From Candidatus Cloacimonadota bacterium (lineage in GTDB: Bacteria; Cloacimonadota; Cloacimonadia; JGIOTU-2): a stretch of DNA of 25,488 bases. The stretch is from contig JAGHCS010000035.1 in the NCBI GenBank assembly GCA_021160355.1, forward strand, positions 1-25,488, written 5' to 3'. The notes under the pieces were generated by a model, which was given only the letters and a program-made list of their open reading frames with translations, had not been told where the DNA came from and did no database searches. Below are positions 15,309 through 24,352 of the stretch, piece by piece. The position numbers and the translations under genes are program-made. How positions within the stretch are numbered: the stretch's first letter is position 1; every line of letters begins with the position of its first letter.

Positions 15309-17170
15309 AAAAAGTCCAGAATCCAGACGTAATTAAAACATTGGATCTGATTGAACTTAAAGAACTGTGCAAAGATCTGAGAAATAGAATTATTGAGGTT
15401 ACATCCAAAACAGGCGGACATCTTGCTCCAAGTCTCGGAGTGATAGAGCTTACTGTGGCACTGCTTAATGTATTCGATCCGTTGAAGAATAGAATTATAT
15501 GGGATGTAGGGCACCAGTCCTATGCGTATAAAATTTTGACTGGCAGAAATGATAAATTTGAAACCTTACGGCAATACGGTGGTTTAAGTGGCTTTAATTC
15601 CATTTCAGAGAGCAAGTATGATGCTTTTGGTGTGGGACATAGCAGCACATCACTTTCTGCAGCACTTGGGATTTCTATCGCAAAGGAACACAAGCAATCT
15701 CCAGACAAAACAATAGTGGTCATTGGAGATGGAGCACTCACAGCAGGCGAAGCATACGAAGGGTTGAACAATATTGGGGGATTAAAAAAAGATATTATTG
15801 TTATACTTAATGATAATTCTATGTCTATATCCAAAAATGTTGGAGGGATGCATCACTACCTTGCGAACGTTCTGTCTGGGCGTCATTATAATCGCATTAA
15901 AAATGATGTGTGGGATATGGTTCAGACATTACCGCGGGGAGTGAAAAATAAAATAATTACCGGTGCGAGAAGATTTGAAGAAAGCATCCTCAATATGATA
16001 ATACCAAACAGTCTTTTTGAAGACCTTGGTTTTAGATACATAGGTCCGATTAATGGGCATGATCTGCCGACAGCAATAAAAATACTAAAACAAGTACGGA
16101 ACAACATTAGTGAGCCAGCACTTGTGCATGTTATAACCAAAAAAGGGAAAGGGTACGAATTTGCAGAAAAGGATGCAACTAAATTTCATGGAATATCATC
16201 CTTTAATAATATCACAGGCGAAGTAAATAAGAAAAAAGCAAAACACCCTAAACCTTCCTACTCAAAACTATTTGGAGATACACTCACCGAAATTGCAAAA
16301 AGTGACAAAGATGTCGTTGCAATTACAGCAGCTATGTGCGACGGAACAGGGCTTAATGATTTCCGAGAAAAGTTTCCTGATAGATTTTATGATGTCGGAA
16401 TTGCAGAACAACACGCAGTAACTTTCGCTGCCGGAGTTGCTTGCGAAGGACTGAAACCTTATGTGGCAATATATTCGACATTTCTCCAGCGAGCATTTGA
16501 TCAGATTATACATGATGTAGCTCTGCAAAAATTACCCGTGAAGTTTGCAATTGATAGGGGAGGTCTTGTCGGAGAAGACGGACCAACACATCACGGAGCA
16601 TTCGATCTTTCTTACCTGCGATGTATTCCAAATATGGTCATCATGGCACCAAAAGATGGGGACGAACTCAAAAGGATGATTCTATTCATGAATAAATATA
16701 ACAAGGGACCGATAGCTGTTCGTTATCCTCGGGGAGTGATCGATGAATATGACCTCAAAAAAGAAAGAATTCGATTGGGTAAATTTGAAGTTATTTATGA
16801 TGGCGAGAAGATTGCAATATTGTGTGTAGGAACAAGTTTCAAGATAGGATTTGAGGTTTATAATAAGTTGAAAGCGAAAAATATTAAACCATATCTTATA
16901 AATGCAAGATTTATTAAGCCAATTGATGGGGATTTATTAAAAAAATTGTCTGAGAAGAACATCAAAAACATTATCACAATCGAAGAGAATGCACTTTATG
17001 GCGGCTTTGGTACAGCTATTCTAGAAAAATGCAATGAGATGAAAATTAATTTTAACATTAATCGTTTCGGGCTTCCTGATGAATTTATCACGTACGGCGA
17101 TGCAGATATATTAAGAAAAAAGATCGGACTGACCGTTCAAGACATTTACTCAACAATACTTACTCTATAA
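15302..17170 (+). CDS. dxs: 1-deoxy-D-xylulose-5-phosphate synthase
   Basis: This 622-residue thiamine-diphosphate enzyme condenses pyruvate and glyceraldehyde 3-phosphate in the first step of the MEP isoprenoid pathway. H40 in TGGHLAPSLG is the substrate-contact His. The ThDP/Mg motif is GDGALTAGEAYEG (142-154) followed by ILNDNSMSIS (168-177). The transketolase-type catalytic Glu is E369 in VGIAEQHAV. DRGGLVGEDGPTHHGAFD (418-435) and the C-terminal transketolase domain are complete. A GGAG in the end of engB precedes the ATG. It overlaps engB by 7 bases and shares one base with mnmE (TAATG). Confidence 0.97.
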   Translation: MLEKVQNPDVIKTLDLIELKELCKDLRNRIIEVTSKTGGHLAPSLGVIELTVALLNVFDPLKNRIIWDVGHQSYAYKILTGRNDKFETLRQYGGLSGFNSISESKYDAFGVGHSSTSLSAALGISIAKEHKQSPDKTIVVIGDGALTAGEAYEGLNNIGGLKKDIIVILNDNSMSISKNVGGMHHYLANVLSGRHYNRIKNDVWDMVQTLPRGVKNKIITGARRFEESILNMIIPNSLFEDLGFRYIGPINGHDLPTAIKILKQVRNNISEPALVHVITKKGKGYEFAEKDATKFHGISSFNNITGEVNKKKAKHPKPSYSKLFGDTLTEIAKSDKDVVAITAAMCDGTGLNDFREKFPDRFYDVGIAEQHAVTFAAGVACEGLKPYVAIYSTFLQRAFDQIIHDVALQKLPVKFAIDRGGLVGEDGPTHHGAFDLSYLRCIPNMVIMAPKDGDELKRMILFMNKYNKGPIAVRYPRGVIDEYDLKKERIRLGKFEVIYDGEKIAILCVGTSFKIGFEVYNKLKAKNIKPYLINARFIKPIDGDLLKKLSEKNIKNIITIEENALYGGFGTAILEKCNEMKINFNINRFGLPDEFITYGDADILRKKIGLTVQDIYSTILTL

Positions 17171-18507
17171 TGCGCCACAGCGACACTATTGCAGCAGTAT
17201 CAACACCACCAGGCATTGGCGGGATCTCTGTAATAAGAATCAGCGGACCAGAGTGTTCTAAAATTCTTGAGAAGATATTTAAGTCCCGCACACCTGTGAA
17301 AGAGGTGAAATCTCACCACATATATTATGGAACGATTTATAATGACAATTTATTGATAGATGAAGTGCTTGTTTCAATTTTCAAAAAGCCAAACAGTTTT
17401 ACTGGCGAAGATGTTATTGAAATAAGTTGTCATGGAGGCACATTTGTCACACAGAGCGTTCTTAATACTATTCTGAAAAATGGTGCCAGGCACGCGGAGA
17501 AGGGTGAATTTACCAAAAGGGCGTTTCTGAACGGAAAAATGGATCTCACAGAAGCAGAGGCAGTTATCGATCTTATTCATGCATCAACAAAGCACTCATT
17601 GGAAGCAGCAACATATCAACTTGAAGGGAAATTATATAATTCAATCAATCAGATTCTGGAAGAGATAACTTCCGTACGATCTGAAATAGAATTGGATATA
17701 GATTTTTCTGATCAGGGCCTTGAGCATAAAAAATATAATGATTATCTCTCAATCCTAAAAAAGATAAAGTCAAAAATTGAAAGATTGACGTCGACTGCTC
17801 ACGAGGGTCTGATTCTACGCGATGGGTATCGTGTGGTTATTGCAGGACCCCCAAATGCTGGTAAATCAAGTGTTTTCAATAAAATAATTGAGAACGAAAG
17901 GGCTATCGTTACGGATGTTCCCGGTACAACAAGAGATTATATTGAAGAGGACATAGCCCTTGAAGGATATTTAGTGAAGCTTTTTGATACTGCCGGTTTA
18001 AGAGAAAGAGCCGATAAAGTCGAGCGTTTTGGCATAGAGAAATCATACAAAATATTGAAGAATGCAAACCTTATTTTATGGGTCGAGGATTGTTCTGTTT
18101 CACGTGAAACGACGATACCAAATTTCGAAGGAATACACGTCATATCGGTATTAAATAAATCAGATTTGATTAAAAAAGCAGAAGAAATAAATAAAGATTC
18201 CATATTCGTTTCAGCTAAAACTGGAGATGGAATAAACAAGCTAAAGAAAATCATTGTAGAAAATATTGATGTAAATAAAGATGATGTTGCTATTGGCTTA
18301 ATTACAAATTCAAGACAGCTTGGCGCTGCAGAAAAAAGCTTAATTGCAATTAAGCAGGCGATTGAGACAACGCAGGAAAAAAAAGGATTGGAGTTTATTG
18401 CATTTGATCTTCACGAAGCAAGTGAATATCTTGAAGAGATAATTGGAAAAATAAGCAATGAGGATATTATTAATTCTATATTTAATAGATTTTGCGTCGG
18501 CAAGTGA
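17170..18507 (+). CDS. mnmE: tRNA modification GTPase MnmE
   Basis: This 445-residue protein works with MnmG to add the carboxymethylaminomethyl group to wobble uridine of certain tRNAs. The N-terminal tetrahydrofolate-binding domain (DTIAAVSTPPGIGGISVIR) is followed by the helical domain. An inserted G domain has P-loop GPPNAGKSS (226-234), VPGTTRDYI (250-258), DTAGLRE (273-279), NKSD (329-332) and SAKTGDGI. The C-terminus is FNRFCVGK, matching the FCI/VGK motif with the conserved Cys (C442). Here it sits behind dxs rather than beside yidC, where it is often found. The stop is five bases from the convergent kinase stop. Confidence 0.96.
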   Translation: MRHSDTIAAVSTPPGIGGISVIRISGPECSKILEKIFKSRTPVKEVKSHHIYYGTIYNDNLLIDEVLVSIFKKPNSFTGEDVIEISCHGGTFVTQSVLNTILKNGARHAEKGEFTKRAFLNGKMDLTEAEAVIDLIHASTKHSLEAATYQLEGKLYNSINQILEEITSVRSEIELDIDFSDQGLEHKKYNDYLSILKKIKSKIERLTSTAHEGLILRDGYRVVIAGPPNAGKSSVFNKIIENERAIVTDVPGTTRDYIEEDIALEGYLVKLFDTAGLRERADKVERFGIEKSYKILKNANLILWVEDCSVSRETTIPNFEGIHVISVLNKSDLIKKAEEINKDSIFVSAKTGDGINKLKKIIVENIDVNKDDVAIGLITNSRQLGAAEKSLIAIKQAIETTQEKKGLEFIAFDLHEASEYLEEIIGKISNEDIINSIFNRFCVGK

Positions 18508-18512
18508 TTAAT

Positions 18513-20084
18513 TTATATTTGTAGGACTTCTCTTACTTTCTCTACTAATGAATCAGGCGAGAATGGTTTTTGGATGAAATTAGTGCCCGGCTCAAGTACA
18601 CCGCGATTTCTCATCTCTTCACCGGTGTATCCGGACATAAAAAGAATTTTCAGATCAGGTTTTTCCGCCTTTATTCTTTGAGCAAGTTCTCTTCCATTCA
18701 TCTCAGGCATGATCACGTCAGTCAACATAAGATCGAGCGGTCCATTGTAGTCTTTTGTGACCTCAAGTGCGTTTAACCCATTATAAGCTGTGATAATCTT
18801 GAATCCTTCATCCTCTAATATTTCAGTTACAAGGTCTTGTACCATCTCCTGATCCTCAACTAGGAGTATCGTAAATTCTTTGTCTGTTGATGCGGGCTGA
18901 ATTTGTGAAGTTGCTGGTTTCTCGGGCTCAAAAATTTTTTCCTCGACGTAATCAAGCTGAGGGAAATATATTCTAAAAGTTGTGCCCTTGCCAAGCTGAC
19001 TTTCAACTTCGATACCTCCATCGCTTTGCTTTATGATCCCATATACTGTGGAAAGTCCAAGACCAGTTCCCTTACCCACCTCTTTTGTTGTAAAGAAGGG
19101 CTCAAATATTCGAGAAATGGTCTCTTTGCTCATTCCTGTGCCAGTATCACTGACCTGAATTGTCGCATATTTTCCAGGCTTTATTGGCTCGATTTGTCCG
19201 ATATTATCACCATCTCGAACTTCAGTACTTAAAGTCTTTATAGTAAGTTTACCTCCATTAGGAATAGCATCTCTCGCATTTACAGCAAGATTCATGAGGA
19301 TTTGAGCGACTTGATTACTATCTGCTTTTATAAATATATTGTCCTCGAACTCGGTGCTTAAAATTATATCCTCACCAATAAGTCGCTGAAGCATATCAAG
19401 CACATCTTCAATAACTTGATTAAGATTGAGTACCTCTGGCTCAATTATTTGCTGTCTGCTAAAAGTAAGAAGTTGACCAGTTAAAGCTGCTGCCCTGCCA
19501 CCAGCTTTACGAATTTCTTTTAAGTCTTTATGCATAGGGTCTGAATCGTCTAATTTGCGAAGAAGAATGTCACAGCGTCCGTTTATTGCAGTGAGGAGAT
19601 TGTTGAAATCGTGCGCTACTCCACCAGCAAGACGACCAATTGTATCCATCTTTTGGGATTGACGAAGCTTTTCTTCGCTATCCTTAAGTTCCTTCTCGAG
19701 TTTTTTTGATTCAGTAATATCTTCACAAATAGTAACAACTGCTATAGGAAGTCCTTCAGCATTTCTCACAATATCGGAAACAAGACGAACCGGAAAAGGG
19801 TCTCCATTTTGCTTGATATTAGTGCTTTCGCGTATCATCCCCTTCCATTTCATTACTTGATCCATTACCCATGGTTGCAATTTTTTTTTTGTAGCAAAAA
19901 TTCGGACATCTTTGCCAAGAAGTTCCTCAGGCTCCCACCCATGCATATGAGCATCAGCAGGATTAGTATAAATTATCTCACCCTTTGTATTCGAGATGGT
20001 GACACCAAGCTTCATGGTCTCGATTGCTTTTTTTAAATTTTGGTATTCTTCTTCTTTGCTGAAATTATTATTGCTGTAATTCAT
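18513..20084 (-). CDS. PAS-domain hybrid histidine kinase with C-terminal receiver
   Basis: This 523-residue protein has no membrane segment and is probably cytosolic. A PAS domain spans about 20-130 (ITESKKLEKELK follows). The HisKA dimerisation domain has phospho-acceptor H158 in GGVAHDFNNLLTAI. The ATPase domain contains NLAVNARDAIPNGG, DTGTGM, FEPFFTTK and GTGLGLSTVYGI. A receiver domain (about 405-520) ends the protein, with phospho-acceptor D456 (LMLTDVIMPEMNG), the switch Ser (MSGYTG) and IQKPFS. The layout is common for environmental sensor kinases of the HDFNN subgroup. No separate response regulator or phosphotransfer protein is nearby, so the output is unknown. An AAAGGAAC precedes the ATG. 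The gene starts 43 bases after the stop of the small secreted protein gene. Confidence 0.9.
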   Translation of the reverse strand: MNYSNNNFSKEEEYQNLKKAIETMKLGVTISNTKGEIIYTNPADAHMHGWEPEELLGKDVRIFATKKKLQPWVMDQVMKWKGMIRESTNIKQNGDPFPVRLVSDIVRNAEGLPIAVVTICEDITESKKLEKELKDSEEKLRQSQKMDTIGRLAGGVAHDFNNLLTAINGRCDILLRKLDDSDPMHKDLKEIRKAGGRAAALTGQLLTFSRQQIIEPEVLNLNQVIEDVLDMLQRLIGEDIILSTEFEDNIFIKADSNQVAQILMNLAVNARDAIPNGGKLTIKTLSTEVRDGDNIGQIEPIKPGKYATIQVSDTGTGMSKETISRIFEPFFTTKEVGKGTGLGLSTVYGIIKQSDGGIEVESQLGKGTTFRIYFPQLDYVEEKIFEPEKPATSQIQPASTDKEFTILLVEDQEMVQDLVTEILEDEGFKIITAYNGLNALEVTKDYNGPLDLMLTDVIMPEMNGRELAQRIKAEKPDLKILFMSGYTGEEMRNRGVLEPGTNFIQKPFSPDSLVEKVREVLQI

Positions 20085-20126
20085 GAAGTTCCTTTATCAT
20101 AGTTCTCACGACAAGATTATGTTGCT

Positions 20127-20843
20127 TTATCTTAAAAATACTATTTTTCCGGTGGAGGTGTTGTTCGATGTTTCTATTTTATAGAAATATAGTCCTGTTG
20201 AAATAGGGATTTTGTTCGAATTGTCAGGAGTCCAATCAATAGCATCCATGCTGGATAAGTTGCCTACATCAAGCTGATTAACAATCTCCCCCTTTATGTT
20301 GTAAATTGTAAAACTGATAATTTTGTCTTTTACAAAAGAGAGGTCAAACACAATACTTTGATCAAATGGGTTGGGATATGCAAGGACATGTATCTGACCA
20401 TTATTGTGAAAATCTGCACTCACGGGATGAGTGGTAAGTTCAAAAGGACTATATGGATTACCAATGGTCGTTCCATCCTCAAAATTTACTGATTGAATGC
20501 ATGCATAGACAGAATCAGACAATGCATCATAGATCTTAAAAGATATAGACTCACTGGTGCTGTTACTCACAATGGTAAAATACCAGTAGCCATCCCAATA
20601 AGGAGGATAATCCGGCTGCCACCCTCCCAGAGAACGGCAATCGTTTTCTCCGCCAGGACCAAATGCTGCTGCAATATTACATGTATCTGTACCTGTAAAG
20701 GGATTATATTCTAAAAATATATCTGCAAAAACAACCATTGAATATTGTGTTCCGGAAATAGGCACCCAATCGGGTGGTTCGGAATAGAGAAGGGCGGTAG
20801 TTCCGAAAAGTAAGATGAGAAATAATAAAACAAATCTTTTCAT
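20127..20843 (-). CDS. Secreted protein with T9SS-like C-terminal sorting domain
   Basis: This 238-residue protein has a signal peptide (MKRFVLLFLILLFGTTALLY). Residues 26-123 form a β-rich domain with GTQYSM, NDCRS, GYWYFTIVSN, SFKIYD, and a final VNFEDG. This domain is also present twice in the neighbouring 1139-residue protein. Residues 155-238 are a sorting-type CTD: AYPNPF, FTIYNIKGEIV, GLYFYK, ending KIVFLR. It is expected on the cell surface via T9SS; its function is unknown. No Shine-Dalgarno lies before the ATG, and a strong terminator hairpin sits 12 bases upstream. Confidence 0.8.
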   Translation of the reverse strand: MKRFVLLFLILLFGTTALLYSEPPDWVPISGTQYSMVVFADIFLEYNPFTGTDTCNIAAAFGPGGENDCRSLGGWQPDYPPYWDGYWYFTIVSNSTSESISFKIYDALSDSVYACIQSVNFEDGTTIGNPYSPFELTTHPVSADFHNNGQIHVLAYPNPFDQSIVFDLSFVKDKIISFTIYNIKGEIVNQLDVGNLSSMDAIDWTPDNSNKIPISTGLYFYKIETSNNTSTGKIVFLR

Positions 20844-20854
20844 TCTGTATAAAG

Positions 20855-20889
20855 AAAAAAGAGGAAGAAAGCATGAACTTCCTTCCTCT
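20855..20889 (-). terminator. Rho-independent terminator after the β-helix protein gene
   Basis: On the minus strand, AGAGGAAGGAAG (20889-20878) pairs with CTTTCTTCCTCT (20871-20860) as a 12-bp stem with one G·U pair and a six-base loop. A run of T follows (20859-20855). It begins eight bases after the stop of the 1139-residue protein gene and ends 12 bases before the next start. Confidence 0.82.
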
Positions 20890-20896
20890 CAATAAT

Positions 20897-23800
20897 CTAT
20901 TGAACCATAAGCATTTTTCTTACAACGGTGGAAGAAAGGGATGTGAGTTTATAGAAGTAAATACCACTTGAACATCGATGTCCATTGTCATCCAATCCAT
21001 CCCATGACGTTGCATATTCACCCGCATCTTTATTTCCAGATATCAGCGTCTTGACTTTCTGACCAAGTATATTATAGACAGAAAGCTCGAGTGACGTTGA
21101 TTGAGGAACGTAGTATTTAATGCGTGTTGATTGATAGAATGGATTAGGATGATTTCTATACAGCTCCATGGAGCTGTTCTCATGCTCGATCTTCTCTAAG
21201 TCAATTCTAATAGGATCGGTAAAGTCTCCGAGAATAACATCATTCTGGAATTCTATTGTCTCATTACAGATAAGGAATTCTTCTGTTTGACTGTTAAAAG
21301 CCTCTATGTGCAAGGATTCAGCATTATTACCCACTACAGTAAAGTACCAAATATCGTTCAGATAGGTGCCTATTGAATGACATGTACCACTCTCATCAAA
21401 GAAACCTACAGACAAAGAAGAAGGATCTTTAACATTGCTAAGTTCAACAAGAGCGATCATATTCTTGTCACAGCCGGAAAGCACATGCCAGTTCAATGCA
21501 TTATTATTTTCGGGTGATGCTTTCACGTCTTTCGTAGGTTGTGCAATTGGATAAGTAAGCGTGTCAGCTGCAGCCATATCTATTTTGTAACTTACGCCAG
21601 GTTGCATTACGAGAAGGTCTCCAGTCCAGGTTCCACCCTCATAAATCGCAGATTTTGACTGTGTCTTTATTGCCTTAACACTACTACCGAGACTCTCAAG
21701 CGCTTCGTACAGCGTGAGCTCTCCATTGGGATAATATCCAATCCAATTCCAGTTGTAGGCTAGAGCTGAGTCGTATTCTAACGGCAGATAATGTGTTTCC
21801 GGATTAATAAGATATCCCGTTACAGTAAAGGGATCAACCGGGTTGAGCATATTCAGAAGATAGCCGTCGCCATCTGAAATATTTGATAGTGTACCAGTCC
21901 AGATTGGATCGATATATGTCGCAGATTGGTTTTGATACTTTATCTGAAAGCCATTGGTTCCTAATGGTGAAAGCACTGCATCAAGAGAAGTGTCGTCAGG
22001 ATGTACGTTAAAGGAAATCCAATTCCAATCTGAAATAAGAGAGAAATCTTGATCCACAGGATTCGGGGCTATAACATCAAGACGTGTGACTGTGCAGTCT
22101 TCAAAGATAATTGTTTCATAACAGTCGTATATGCTGTCTGTTTCAGTATCATAAACCTTAAAACTAATCGTGTCTGTGCCCGAGTTATTATTACTTACCA
22201 TTGTAATATACCAGTATCCATCAAGATCATAATAACCATTCCATTCGAAGTATGGGGGATAGTGATAATTTCCCTCCTGCCAAACTGCTATTCCACGGCA
22301 ATCAGAAGTTCCACCTGAGCCAAATGCGCCGAATTGATTACTCCCGGTCTTTGTAAGATATTCACCATCCAAAGATGTGGTGACATATGATATCATGTTG
22401 TATTGTGTTCCGGGAATTACTTCCCAATTTAAAAGAGTTATATCCACAAAAGTAGTATCATCAACAACAACATCCACATTGGGGATCGTGACAGTTGTAT
22501 AATTATCAAGCGATGCTGTCACGTCATAGGTGCCGTTTTCAAGAAGTATTTCATAATAACCTGTCGGATCTGGATGTACTGTGGCAGTATCAGAAACCAC
22601 TTCGACATTTGTGACTATACCAGCACCATCTTTGAGGGTAATCGTTCCTGCTATCCATCCCTCGTATTTTATTAAATATAAATAGAAGTCGTTACCTGTG
22701 TTTTGTTGACCTGAGATTACAACAACGTTAGTGATGGTAGAATCCTGATAACCAGCTTTTGTAGCAGTTACATCATAGGTGCCTTGTGGCAGTTCGATAA
22801 GATATTCATAATAAAGAAGTATTCCGCTCATTGAATCATATACAGGATATGGATGAGTACTTTCTCCACCCGCTGATACAAGAACTTCTGTAACATTACC
22901 CAATCCTTCAAGGTCAACTTGTCCGACAATTTCACCTGGTAAGATTTCACTGAGTGTAATATCAATTCCTGTCGTAACATTACCTGCAGTTACCGTAACT
23001 CCATTCACAGGATTGGCATAATACCCGGCAAGTGAAGCAGAAACAGAGTATGTTCCGACACCAAGATTTATCAAATATTCTCCATTTATGTCGGGATTTA
23101 CAGTAATACCACCTGCAGAAACCTCTACATCAAGTATATTGCCAGTACCCCCCTGAAGTGTGATTGTTCCACTGATTCCGGATTGAAGATATGGCAATGA
23201 ACCCATATCAGCCCTTGTACCGTCAGGATCAGGAGGAGAAGCAGGATCACCAGCGTTAATACATGGAGATTTAGTGGAGTCCTGTACTGGGAAATTTGCC
23301 CAAGTTATCCGGAAGTCATCATTTACAGGATCGGCAAAGAGAGGATCTAAAGCAATACATCCTGTGCCGAAATAAGTTTGACCTGTTCCGTTCATAATGT
23401 CTGAATATGTAGCAGATAAGGTGCTGGCAGGTTCAACGTAAATGCCATTTGTAGCGTTATCCCATATTATACAGTTAAGAATTGTGGCATCAGAGTTATA
23501 AAGAACTGCGATTGCTGATCCATTCTGATATGCGAGATTATTGCTAATCGTGGTATTTTGGATAACAGGAGCAGAGTTGTTATAGCAGGAGATGCCCGCC
23601 CCATTCCATTGAGTTGTGTTGCCATAGATTTGAGACCATGTGATCGCTGGGTTGGAGTTGAAGCAATTAATACCTGCACCATCATAAGTGGCAGTGTTAT
23701 CAGAAATAATCATTTCATTTAGTACTGCATCGGAATTATAAAGATAAATACCGCCGCCAGCTCCGCTTGCGATATTATCTATTATTATCACATTATCAAT

Positions 23801-24316
23801 AACAACATCAGATTCTGAAAGATAGATCGCGCCACCATTGCTGAGAGCCGAATTATTTATTAACTGTGAGTTCTGAATAAGAATGTCGGATGAATTTGAA
23901 CAATAGATACCCCCGCCCCGATAATCAGGAGATGTTCCGGTTGCTTTTCCATCCTCGATTTCACAATACACAATTTTAGAACTATCCTGCCCATTTGCGT
24001 TTGTATCAATAAAGCGCAATCCATGCCATCCAGTTGCGGGTGTTTGAGCTGAGAAAGTTATTGTATTTCCAGTTAAGCCCTCTGCGAGAAGCCGACCGTA
24101 AATAATGAACTTATAATGTCCGGAAAACTCAACATCGACACCAGGATCAATCGTGAGCTGATCACCGGCAATAATTTGAATTTCTCCATCGACAATGTAT
24201 GGACTTCCTGCCACGTTCCAGATACCGTTTACATTTCCGGCAGGAATGTGGGTTTGACCTGTAAGCAAAGACGTAAATAGGAAGGTCATACTAACGAGCA
24301 ATATTAGTTTTTTCAT
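20897..24316 (-). CDS. Secreted β-helix/carboxypeptidase-regulatory repeat protein with T9SS-like CTD
   Basis: The start is the ATG at 24316, with AGGAGG at 24326-24321; this gives 1139 residues. A signal peptide (MKKLILLVSMTFLFTSLLTG) is followed by: a parallel β-helix region at about 130-305 with repeated GGGIY-type rungs; three carboxypeptidase-regulatory-like β-sandwiches at about 380-455, 460-545 and 553-628 (each ends near TYSV/TYDV…ASLxGY); a domain shared with the next protein at 631-740 (DGYWYITMVSN); two tandem WNWI repeats at 762-825 and 855-920; a second, diverged copy of the shared domain at 942-1025 (IWYFTVVGNN); and a sorting CTD from NHPNPF (about 1055) to the end with GIYFYK. 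It is likely surface exposed and could bind or degrade polysaccharide, but no catalytic residues are recognised. Confidence 0.85.
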   Translation of the reverse strand: MKKLILLVSMTFLFTSLLTGQTHIPAGNVNGIWNVAGSPYIVDGEIQIIAGDQLTIDPGVDVEFSGHYKFIIYGRLLAEGLTGNTITFSAQTPATGWHGLRFIDTNANGQDSSKIVYCEIEDGKATGTSPDYRGGGIYCSNSSDILIQNSQLINNSALSNGGAIYLSESDVVIDNVIIIDNIASGAGGGIYLYNSDAVLNEMIISDNTATYDGAGINCFNSNPAITWSQIYGNTTQWNGAGISCYNNSAPVIQNTTISNNLAYQNGSAIAVLYNSDATILNCIIWDNATNGIYVEPASTLSATYSDIMNGTGQTYFGTGCIALDPLFADPVNDDFRITWANFPVQDSTKSPCINAGDPASPPDPDGTRADMGSLPYLQSGISGTITLQGGTGNILDVEVSAGGITVNPDINGEYLINLGVGTYSVSASLAGYYANPVNGVTVTAGNVTTGIDITLSEILPGEIVGQVDLEGLGNVTEVLVSAGGESTHPYPVYDSMSGILLYYEYLIELPQGTYDVTATKAGYQDSTITNVVVISGQQNTGNDFYLYLIKYEGWIAGTITLKDGAGIVTNVEVVSDTATVHPDPTGYYEILLENGTYDVTASLDNYTTVTIPNVDVVVDDTTFVDITLLNWEVIPGTQYNMISYVTTSLDGEYLTKTGSNQFGAFGSGGTSDCRGIAVWQEGNYHYPPYFEWNGYYDLDGYWYITMVSNNNSGTDTISFKVYDTETDSIYDCYETIIFEDCTVTRLDVIAPNPVDQDFSLISDWNWISFNVHPDDTSLDAVLSPLGTNGFQIKYQNQSATYIDPIWTGTLSNISDGDGYLLNMLNPVDPFTVTGYLINPETHYLPLEYDSALAYNWNWIGYYPNGELTLYEALESLGSSVKAIKTQSKSAIYEGGTWTGDLLVMQPGVSYKIDMAAADTLTYPIAQPTKDVKASPENNNALNWHVLSGCDKNMIALVELSNVKDPSSLSVGFFDESGTCHSIGTYLNDIWYFTVVGNNAESLHIEAFNSQTEEFLICNETIEFQNDVILGDFTDPIRIDLEKIEHENSSMELYRNHPNPFYQSTRIKYYVPQSTSLELSVYNILGQKVKTLISGNKDAGEYATSWDGLDDNGHRCSSGIYFYKLTSLSSTVVRKMLMVQ

Positions 24317-24320
24317 TGCA

Positions 24321-24326
24321 TCCTCC
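24321..24326 (-). promoter_or_regulatory. Ribosome binding site of the β-helix protein gene
   Basis: AGGAGG on the minus strand lies four bases before the ATG at 24316. It rejects the in-frame start at 24331, which would put this site inside the coding sequence. Confidence 0.7.
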
Positions 24327-24352
24327 TGCAAAATTTTTTTATAAACATTTTT

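Noticed and set aside
20704..20892. Minus-strand 62-codon frame with an AGGAAG before an internal ATG
   Set aside because: It overlaps the 238-residue secreted gene in another frame, and its start lies in the terminator hairpin; no sign of a frameshifted gene.
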